Of a stretch of 64,000 nucleotides of DNA, positions 55,985 to 64,000 are shown in pieces. Under the pieces are notes generated by a model that was not told the origin of the DNA, ran no database searches, and saw only the letters and a program-made list of their open reading frames with translations. Source of the DNA: Sphingomonas sp. SRS2 (GTDB lineage: Bacteria; Pseudomonadota; Alphaproteobacteria; Sphingomonadales; Sphingomonadaceae); NCBI RefSeq assembly GCF_000971055.1, contig NZ_LARW01000057.1:1-64000 (forward strand), read 5' to 3'. The position numbers and the translations under genes are program-made. Each line of letters begins with the position of its first letter. Position 1 is the first letter of the stretch.

Positions 55985-56426
55985 GGCTTTGCACTCTCCG
56001 CTGCGGGTATTCCGTCCTGTCGGAATGGCTCGCTGAGCCTTCCGCGCGTTGGCGATCGAGCCGAAAAAACATGGCGAGCTGCAGGCTTTCGGCGATCCGC
56101 TTCGCTTTCGCTTGCAAAGCGGCGGCGGCTTCGGGCGACATCATTTCGTTGGTCGTTTCAGCCCAAAGCGTTAGCCATCGGTCGAAGAGCGCCGGCGTAA
56201 TACGCGATTTGTGCTTCAAATGAGCCGGCACCGGTTGACCCTTGTATCGACCACTGGTGAGCATTACCGATGACCAGAATGCCGCCAGCTTTTCGAGATG
56301 TTCCGGCCAATCGCTGATCGCGTCGTTGAAGATCGGCCCCAGCTCCCCATCCTCTCGTACCCGCGCATAGAACAGCGTCACGAGACGGCTCAGCCCTTCT
56401 TCGTCAACCTGCCTATCGTCATCCAT
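55977..56426 (-). CDS. Group III truncated haemoglobin
   Basis: A 149-residue trHb of group III. Diagnostic pieces are LSRLVTLFYARVREDGELGPIFNDAI, WPEHLEKLAAFWSSVMLTSGRYKGQPVPAHLKH (with the proximal haem His in the final part) and FDRWLTLWAETTNEMMSPEAAAALQAKAKRIAESLQ. Members bind oxygen or NO and are linked to nitrosative stress. It is first in the divergent NO operon, 18 bases from one predicted NsrR site. The last 20 residues are hydrophilic and not part of the globin fold. Confidence 0.9.
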   Translation of the reverse strand: MDDDRQVDEEGLSRLVTLFYARVREDGELGPIFNDAISDWPEHLEKLAAFWSSVMLTSGRYKGQPVPAHLKHKSRITPALFDRWLTLWAETTNEMMSPEAAAALQAKAKRIAESLQLAMFFRLDRQRAEGSASHSDRTEYPQRRVQSHA

Positions 56427-56443
56427 TGACCGACTCCGAAATC

Positions 56444-56460
56444 ATGTATCTACGCTACAT
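56444..56460. promoter_or_regulatory. Candidate NsrR operator 1
   Basis: ATGTA-N7-TACAT, an inverted repeat with the same half-site and spacing as the known NsrR consensus (half-sites ATGYA and TRCAT around seven bases). It ends 18 bases before the truncated haemoglobin start, placing it over the transcript start of that operon. Confidence 0.7.
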
Positions 56461-56479
56461 GTATCACCGGGTTTGAAAC

Positions 56480-56496
56480 ATGCAACAAAAATGCAT
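56480..56496. promoter_or_regulatory. Candidate NsrR operator 2
   Basis: ATGCA-N7-TGCAT with spacer ACAAAAA, matching the consensus half-sites exactly. Its centre is 36 bases from site 1, so the two lie about 3.4 helical turns apart. It is 44 bases upstream of nsrR and could serve autoregulation while site 1 serves the haemoglobin/hmp operon. Confidence 0.75.
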
Positions 56497-56539
56497 ATAT
56501 TAGTGCAGCGTCGATTGGGCGCTGTGACCGGGAAGCGAC

Positions 56540-56965
56540 ATGAAGCTCACGCGCTACACCGACTATGCCCTCAGGGTGCTGCTTTACCTTGGAGCGCGGC
56601 CTGATCGGCTATGCTCGATTTCCGAGATGGCGGGTGCCTATGCGATCTCGCAAAACCATTTGATGAAGGTGGTTCACGACCTCGGAAAAGCAGGCTTTGT
56701 AGCGAGCGCTCGGGGACGTCTTGGCGGAATTCGGCTCGCGCGACCGCCGGGTGAGATTATCATCGGATCCGTCGTGCGGCACACGGAGGATGGGTTCGAT
56801 CTGGTCGATTGCGGAAGCTGCATCATCGCGCCGGCGTGCGGAGCGACGGGCGTTCTTCGCGAGGCGCTTGCCGCATTCATGGCCGTGCTCGACAGCTACA
56901 CGCTCGACGACCTGTTGGCGAGGCGGGTCGATATGCTCAGTCTCTTTGCACCCGAAGCGGCATAG
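56540..56965 (+). CDS. nsrR: Rrf2-family nitric-oxide-sensing repressor NsrR
   Basis: A 141-residue regulator. MKLTRYTDYALRVLLYLGA and the winged helix ISEMAGAYAISQNHLMKVVHDLGKAGFV are typical of NsrR. The [Fe-S] ligands are Cys91, Cys94 and Cys100. The first spacing (C-x2-C) is shorter than in the NsrR proteins I remember (about five residues), so the cluster environment may differ. It is divergent from the hmp operon with two matching operators between them. Confidence 0.88.
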   Translation: MKLTRYTDYALRVLLYLGARPDRLCSISEMAGAYAISQNHLMKVVHDLGKAGFVASARGRLGGIRLARPPGEIIIGSVVRHTEDGFDLVDCGSCIIAPACGATGVLREALAAFMAVLDSYTLDDLLARRVDMLSLFAPEAA

Positions 56966-56976
56966 AGGCTCTGCCG

Positions 56977-57204
56977 ATGGAGGAGGAATGTGCGCGCTAT
57001 CGTTGTGAGGGAGAAGATGGCTCGCCGATCACCGTTTTGGAGTTTCAATACTTCGATCAAGTCGAAACGAAAGCCGGCCGACGCCGTTACCCAGGTGCGC
57101 AGCGCCTGGCTCTCTCCACCGGAGAGCCTGTCCGGTATATCGACCCCACCACCTTTGAGGTTATTGGCAGCGGGGAACTGCTTCGGCGACGCAACCGCCG
57201 CTAA
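56977..57204 (+). CDS. Small conserved-type protein after nsrR
   Basis: A 75-residue soluble protein, ECARYRCEGEDGSPITVLEF then GRRRYPGAQRLALSTGEPVRYIDPTTFEVIGSGELLRRR. The YRC-x-EDG, GAxRLxLxTGEPVRYIDxxTFEV pattern is one I know from uncharacterised proteobacterial proteins. ATG at 56977 follows nsrR by 11 bases, so it is likely co-transcribed and may belong to the NO regulon. Confidence 0.65.
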   Translation: MEEECARYRCEGEDGSPITVLEFQYFDQVETKAGRRRYPGAQRLALSTGEPVRYIDPTTFEVIGSGELLRRRNRR

Positions 57205-57285
57205 GGCGCGCGCCGCCCTTTGCCAGTTTTCTCGGCGAAACCAGCTCCTCAAAGCGGCAGAGCGGGATCGAATCCGGCCCATCTT

Positions 57286-57575
57286 TCATGCGCCGAACCC
57301 CTTCTCCAGACCAGCGATCAGATCGTCCAAATGTTCAAGGCCAATTGAAAGCCGTAGCACAGCATCGCTGATGCCGGCCACTTGCCGCGCTTCAACGCCC
57401 AGTCGGCATGCGTCATCGTCGCCGGGTGCGCGATCAGGCTTCCGATGCCTCCCAGCGATTCTGCGAGCGTGAAGGTGCCGATCGAGCCGATGAAGCGACG
57501 CTCCGCCTCCACGCCACCCTCCAGCCCAAAGCTGAGCATGGCGCCGAAGCCGTGCTGTTGGGATGCGGCATGGCA
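57286..57575 (-). pseudogene. Remnant of a Cys/Met-metabolism PLP-dependent enzyme
   Basis: Two minus-strand frames together match the C-terminus of cystathionine gamma-synthase/lyase-like enzymes: HGFGAMLSFGLEGGVEAERRF, then FTLAESLGGIGSLIAHPATMTHA in one frame, and QVAGISDAVLRLSIGLEHLDDLIAGLEKGF in another. A frameshift lies near 57400. The first two-thirds of the gene, including the PLP lysine, is missing. The left edge joins normal intergenic DNA; the right edge meets a pckA fragment on the other strand. Confidence 0.8.
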
Positions 57576-57576
57576 T

Positions 57577-57900
57577 GGCCTGGATGGAAAACGACACCTT
57601 CGGCCGACGCATCGTGCACGCTGATCGGCGATGACTAGCGCGGTTGGTCGGACACGGCGATCTTCAACTTCGAGGGCGGATGCTACGCCAAGATGATCCG
57701 CTTGTCCGCCGAAGCGGAACCCGAGATCTATGCAACGGCCCGGCGCTTTGGTACAATTCTCGAGAACGTGGTCATGCACCGGCAGCCGCGCGCTTGACCT
57801 CGACGACCCGTCGCTCGCGGAGAACAGCCGCAGCGCTTACCCGATCCACTTCATTCCCAATGCCTCGCGTGATAACATGGGCCCGGTTCCGAAGAACCTT
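57577..57900 (+). pseudogene. pckA: Remnant of phosphoenolpyruvate carboxykinase (ATP)
   Basis: The plus strand reads KTTPSADASCTLIGDD, an in-frame TAG (57636-57638), then [20 protein letters not shown] and [20 protein letters not shown]; after a frameshift near 57790 it continues [20 protein letters not shown] and [14 protein letters not shown]. This is an internal third of ATP-type PEP carboxykinase with both ends missing. It cannot make an active enzyme. Gluconeogenic pckA would be elsewhere. Confidence 0.87.
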
Positions 57901-58081
57901 CAAGCGGGAACGCCTGAGATCGGCCGCCGAGAGCACTGACGCGTTACGGCGCGGCGCCGGTGCATCGGCATGGCATCGTGCAGCCGCAAACCTGCCCTGC
58001 CAAAACCGCTGGCGGGCGCCGGGTGAGCGCCAGGAAAGGACCGCGTTTGACGAACCGGACACCAGTCGTGACAATGCGGCC

Positions 58082-58465
58082 ATGACAATCCGCACCGCTT
58101 TCATTCTAATGCTGGCAAGCCTTGCGACATGTGCTTTCGCTGTAACTCGGGGACCCGCAACGCCGACCTTGAGCGCCGAAGCGAACGATCAAAGACTGGT
58201 AGAGCGTGGCCTGGGCTTCGCTCAAAGGCATTGCGCCGCATGCCACGCGGTCGAGTCGGGCGGCTCTCCCAATCCGCAAGCGCCGCCATTCGAGGCCGTA
58301 ATCAATCAACAAGGCCTTAGTGCCGAGACCCTGAAGCCGTGGTTGCGCAACTCCCACGATTTTCCTGCGATGATGAATTTCGCCATCGATCCTGAAAAGA
58401 TCGATGAGCTTGCAGCCTATATGCTGACGCTAAAGGACCCGGCTTATAGGCCGGCGATACAGTGA
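58082..58465 (+). CDS. Periplasmic class I cytochrome c
   Basis: A 127-residue protein with a signal peptide (residues 1-20, ending CAFA) and one haem c site in AQRHCAACHAVESGG. A candidate Met ligand is in PAMMNFAIDPEKIDELAAYMLTL. It is a soluble electron carrier that could feed the cbb3 oxidase or an unknown reductase. It lies downstream of the pckA remnant and has no clear operon partner. Confidence 0.87.
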   Translation: MTIRTAFILMLASLATCAFAVTRGPATPTLSAEANDQRLVERGLGFAQRHCAACHAVESGGSPNPQAPPFEAVINQQGLSAETLKPWLRNSHDFPAMMNFAIDPEKIDELAAYMLTLKDPAYRPAIQ

Positions 58466-58791
58466 TCTGCTGGAGCATCTCGAACTCCACCCTCCTGCGG
58501 TCTCTCATGAAACCGCCCGGCCGAAGAGGGGCTTGCATCGGCCCGATTGGGGCCGTCGAGGGGAAACCTCGCCGCTACAAGGAACATTCTGCCGATAGGC
58601 GAATGACGGTCGGCATGCTCTCGTGCGTGCCCGCCGCTGGAGTGGGGCGGCGCTTGGGAAGTGAAAGATGCCCGTGATTGATGCCGAACTTGCTCGAAAC
58701 ATCAGGTCGCCGGCCAAAGTCCTGCGACCGCTGAGCGAGCGATCGCCCTTTGCAACACGCGATCATCGTGACCGCTGGGAGGCCCATTGAC
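58466..58791. other. Non-coding stretch before the GNAT gene
   Basis: I see no gene in these 326 bases. The final part carries GGAGG (58778-58782), the ribosome site of the GNAT gene. Base composition is ordinary and no repeat or strong hairpin stands out. It presumably holds the promoter of the GNAT/CoA-transferase pair. Confidence 0.4.
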
Positions 58792-60848
<2,057 letters not shown>

Positions 60849-60885
60849 GTGGGAGGCGCAGTGACGATCATCTGTCGAGCGCAGA

Positions 60886-63006
60886 ATGCATGATGATCGC
60901 AGATTCGCGTCCGATCAGGTCGCCGTCCAGGATGCCGCCGCGGTCGCCGTTGGACTGGGCGTAGACCCTTCGCGCGGGCTCGCGTTCGAAGAAGCCGCCC
61001 GGCGGCTTGCAGAGCGGGGGCCCAACGAACTGCGCGCGGCGCCGCCATTGTCCGCCTGGCGCCGGCTGCTGGCGCAGTTTCACGATCCGCTTATCTATCT
61101 GCTCATCGGCGCGGTGGTTGTCGCCCTGGCGGCCTGGATCGCCGAGGGGCGCGAGGGCTTGCCCATCGACGCGCTGGTGATCGCGATCATCATCGTCCTA
61201 AACGCGGCGCTCGGCTTTGCGCAGGAGAGCAAGGCCGCGAACGCCGTGGCCTCCCTGGCCCGGATGACCGCGGCGACCTCGTCGGTGCTTCGCGACGGCC
61301 GGCGCAGCCGCATCCCGAGCTCCGAACTGACGCCCGGCGACGTCCTTCTGCTCGAGGAAGGGGACGCCGTCGGCGCTGATGCCCGCTTGCTCGCGGCAGC
61401 CACCTTGCGCGTTCAAGAGGCTTCGCTGACGGGCGAAAGCGAGCCCGTGCTCAAGGACGCGGCCCCGCTCCCCGGGCCCGCCCCGCTGGCCGAGCGGACC
61501 TCGATGGTGTTCAAGGGCACGGCCATCGTCCAGGGCAGCGGCCGGGCGATCGTCACCGCCACCGGCATGTCGACCGAGGTGGGCGCGATCGCAACCATGC
61601 TCGACGCGACTGAAGAAGCGCCCACTCCACTGCAAAGGGAAGTCGCGCGGATCGGCCGGATGCTGACCATAGCCGTGGTCATCATCGCGCTCATTGTCAT
61701 CGCGACCGTGCTTGCCGTCTCGGATGTCAGGACGGCCGACGATATCGTCGCGGTGCTGTTGCTCGGCGTCTCGCTGGCCGTTGCGGCGGTGCCGGAGGGG
61801 TTGCCCGCCATCCTGTCTCTGGTGCTGGCGCTTGGCGTGCAGCGGATGGCTGCCCGCAACGCGGTGGTGAAGCACCTTTCCTCCGTGGAGACCCTGGGCT
61901 CGGCCACGGTGATCTGCTCGGACAAGACAGGTACTCTGACGCGCTCGCAAATGACCATCCAGCGCGTGGTCACCGCCTCGGGCGACAGCCACGTGACGGG
62001 CGTGGGCTACGCGCCGCTTGGAACGATCGGGACACCGGACCGGCAGGCGCTTGCCGGTCCGACGAAGGCCGAGCACATCGTGGTGCTGAGCGGCGGGAGC
62101 CTGGCTGGAAACGCAGGGCTCCAGCAGCTGCCCGACGGGACCTGGGAGATTCAGGGCGATCCCACCGAGGCCGCCTTCCTGGTCGCCGAGAAAAAGCTCG
62201 GCATCGAGGCGCGGCGGCAGGCGCGCTTCGAACGCGTCGCTGAAATACCGTTCACCTCGGACCGCAAGATGATGTCCACCATCGAGCGGGATCTGGAGCA
62301 TGACGGCGAACTCGTCGTCATCACCAAGGGCGCGCCCGACGTCCTCATAAAACGCTGCGGCCGAGTCCGCGTCGGCATGGAAGTGCTTCCTTTCGACGAT
62401 GCGCGACGGTCGCAGGCGCTCGCGGACGTCGATCGGCTCTCCGACGAAGCGCTGCGCACGCTTTCGGTGGCTTACCGGCCGCTTGCCTGCATCGATCAGG
62501 CGGCCGCCGGCGAAACGCTCGAGGATGACCTGATCTTCGTCGGAACCGTCGGCATGATGGACCCGCCGCGCGAGGAAGCTGCCGCGGCCATCGCCGAGGC
62601 GCACCGCGCCGGCATCCGCGTGCTGATGATCACAGGCGATCATCCGCGCACCGCCTCGCGCATTGCCAGCATGCTCGGAATCGCTCCGGCAGACGCGAAG
62701 GCGCTGACCGGCGCCGATCTCGATGCTCTCGACGCGGCGGGGCTCGCCGCCGCCGTTCGCGAGACGTCCATCTTCGCGCGCGTTGCCCCCGTCCACAAAC
62801 TACGCCTCGTCGATGCGCTGCAAGCCGAGAGCAACGTCGTCGCCATGACCGGGGACGGGGTGAACGACGCGCCGGCCCTGAAAGCCGCCGACATCGGCGT
62901 GGCGATGGGGGTCACCGGTACGGAGGTGACCAAGGAAGCGGCCAAGATGATCCTCGCCGACGACAATTTTGCGACGATCGTCGAGGCGGTGCGCGAAGGG
63001 CGGGGC
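60886..63006 (+). pseudogene. P-type cation ATPase (P2 type), C-terminal helices missing
   Basis: About 707 genuine residues of a Ca2+/Mg2+-type P2 ATPase. The N-terminal cation-ATPase domain, GDVLLLEEGDAVGADARLLA, TGES (as SLTGESEPV), helix-4 motif [12 protein letters not shown], phosphorylated Asp about 346 in [17 protein letters not shown], and the hinge MTGDGVNDAPALKAADIG are all there. Homology stops at DDNFATIVEAVREGRG, just before helices 5-10 that complete the ion path. Another 30 non-homologous residues follow to a stop at 63096. The truncation makes transport unlikely. The DNA after the break belongs to an antiporter on the other strand. Confidence 0.87.
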
Positions 63007-63214
63007 ACCCATCGAGGAAGAGCAGGGGCGGCAGGAAGAGCAGGAAGAAGATTTCAGGATCGAGCGTCACGCGCCAATCCGCGACGAGGCCGATAATGGC
63101 GCCTAGCGCGATCTGAACGAGAGGACGCGGGATTGAAAACGGTAGCAGCCGGGCCAGGATACCGCTCACCACCACGGCAAAGAGCAAAGACAGAACAAGC
63201 GTGATGATTTGCAA
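63007..63214 (-). pseudogene. Na+/H+ antiporter (NhaP/CPA1) N-terminal fragment
   Basis: Only the first 69 residues of the antiporter remain: MQIITLVLSLLFAVVVSGILA, then PLVQIALGAIIGLVADWRVTLDPEIFFLLFLPPLLFLDG, a classic CPA1 start with two to three helices. The next codons read antisense P-type ATPase. The start codon and upstream region look normal. It is not functional. It shares the break point at about 63006 with the ATPase. Confidence 0.8.
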
Positions 63215-63266
63215 AGGGAGTCCCTAATATTGACTGTTTTCTTGAATCCCAAGCCGGACTTCCGGA

Positions 63267-64000
63267 TTACCAGAGCAATTCTTCGGCGAACGAGGCGAGC
63301 GGTAATGGGTGCGTTAGCTCCAGAGATTTCGCGACCTCAAGTAGCCCATTGCGATCAAAGTGCAGGTGTCTGTCCTTAAAGGCGAACACAATGCGGTTCA
63401 TTCCCTCCTCGACTTGCAGGGTGAGAATCTGGCCAAAACACTCGCGCATGCGCGCCAACATTGGGAGGTGCTTCCAAGGGTGGTCGCACAGATTTACTAC
63501 AAAAATACCGCCGGGGTTCAATCGTGAACGACAAGCGCGGTAGAACTCGAGCGAACACAGTTGGGGTGGCTGGCCATGCTTGTCAAAGCCGTCGACAAGG
63601 ATGATGTCGGCTTTGCGCTCGTCCTGCACGACGAAGTCAAAACCATCGGACCAGATGGTCTCGAAACGCTCGCTTGCCTGCGGTATGTAGAACTGATCGC
63701 CAACCGCGATGATGTCAGGATCGACTTCCACGCCCCTGATCGCAGTGTCCGGCAAGTATTTGTGACAATATTTGGCGAGCGAGCCGCCTCCCAAGCCAAT
63801 GATCTCGATGGAATTCGGGAGTGGTTTGAAAAGGAGGAACGCCATCATGGCCCTGGTGTAGTCGAGCGTGAGGTGGAAGGGATCGTTGATGCTCATTGCG
63901 CTCTGCACATAGGCCCAGTTCGCCAGCAGGCTCCGGATGTCGCCGAGTTCGAACACCAGCGGCGCAATGAAGGCGTCTTCATTCTCGTGCTCGAGATCGT
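63267..64000 (-). CDS. Spermidine synthase-like aminopropyltransferase-fold protein (5' end off window)
   Basis: At least 244 residues, with the reading frame open to the window edge (upstream codons give LEHENEDAFIAPLVF). Evidence is LDYTRAMMAFLLFKPLPNSIEIIGLGGGSLAKYCHKYLPD, the SAM/dcSAM-binding GxGGGS motif, VEVDPDIIAVGDQFYIP, and ADIILVDGFDKHGQPPQLCSLEFYRACRSRLNPGGIFVVNL. This is the bacterial branch of spermidine-synthase-like proteins, some of which are not polyamine enzymes. The start is beyond 64000. No speD or odc gene is visible. Confidence 0.85.
   Translation of the reverse strand, partial: DLEHENEDAFIAPLVFELGDIRSLLANWAYVQSAMSINDPFHLTLDYTRAMMAFLLFKPLPNSIEIIGLGGGSLAKYCHKYLPDTAIRGVEVDPDIIAVGDQFYIPQASERFETIWSDGFDFVVQDERKADIILVDGFDKHGQPPQLCSLEFYRACRSRLNPGGIFVVNLCDHPWKHLPMLARMRECFGQILTLQVEEGMNRIVFAFKDRHLHFDRNGLLEVAKSLELTHPLPLASFAEELLW

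Overview
The window is high-GC chromosomal DNA whose gene content fits an alphaproteobacterium of the Sphingomonadaceae (Sphingomonas, Rhizorhabdus, Sphingobium or Novosphingobium). The pointers are a TonB-dependent receptor beside an AAHS-type aromatic-acid transporter, a VanA-like Rieske oxygenase, an lnt-metK-trmB neighbourhood, a groESL operon with a CIRCE element, an alphaproteobacterial ccoNOQP operon and a Tn4371-like trb gene set. The genus cannot be fixed from sequence reading alone.

Layout. (1) 1-15.8 kb is a catabolic cluster: MDR oxidoreductase, acyl-CoA ligase, AMACR-like racemase, amidohydrolase, CobW-type GTPase, then on the other strand an SMP-30 lactonase, cupin, fumarylacetoacetase, TonB-dependent receptor and MFS transporter, then a GST, a GntR/FCD regulator and a Rieske oxygenase. 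(2) 16.1-23.1 kb is one tightly overlapping minus-strand operon for a surface glycan: small protein, ABC exporter, two GT2 transferases, an acyltransferase and a GT2-polysaccharide deacetylase fusion. (3) 23.6-33.7 kb is housekeeping: trmB, a PmtA-like methyltransferase, large catalase katE, metK, lnt, groES-groEL, a cyclophilin and tRNA-Ser(GGA). (4) 33.6-44.9 kb is a decayed integrative conjugative element at tRNA-Ser: integrase missing its end, ParB missing its end, DUF2958, ArdC, small regulators, DUF2285 and trbJ missing their starts, then intact trbL, trbF, trbG, trbI, DUF2274 and AlpA. Relaxase, coupling protein and TrbB-E are absent. (5) 45.5-57.2 kb is a micro-oxic and nitric-oxide block: D-lactate dehydrogenase, ccoNOQP with ccoI and ccoS, and an hmp / truncated haemoglobin / DUF1971 / CopD-like operon divergent from nsrR. 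Two matching palindromes lie in the nsrR intergenic region. (6) 57.2-64 kb holds gene fossils (PLP-dependent sulfur enzyme, pckA), a cytochrome c, a GNAT protein overlapping an acetate/succinate CoA-transferase, a P-type ATPase cut off and joined head-on to a cut-off Na+/H+ antiporter, and a spermidine-synthase-like gene running off the right edge.

How the parts work together. Region 1 reads as uptake (receptor and MFS), oxygenase attack, CoA activation and hydrolytic cleavage of an aromatic or branched acid; the substrate is not known. Region 5 combines a high-affinity terminal oxidase with NO detoxification and fermentative lactate formation, so it looks like a low-oxygen/nitrosative-stress island. 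Gene-truncating junctions recur at about 34.95, 39.52, 57.58 and 63.01 kb. Each fuses two genes of opposite orientation that have both lost the facing end. This is the most unusual structural feature of the window; it points to repeated rearrangement, or, less likely, to assembly error.
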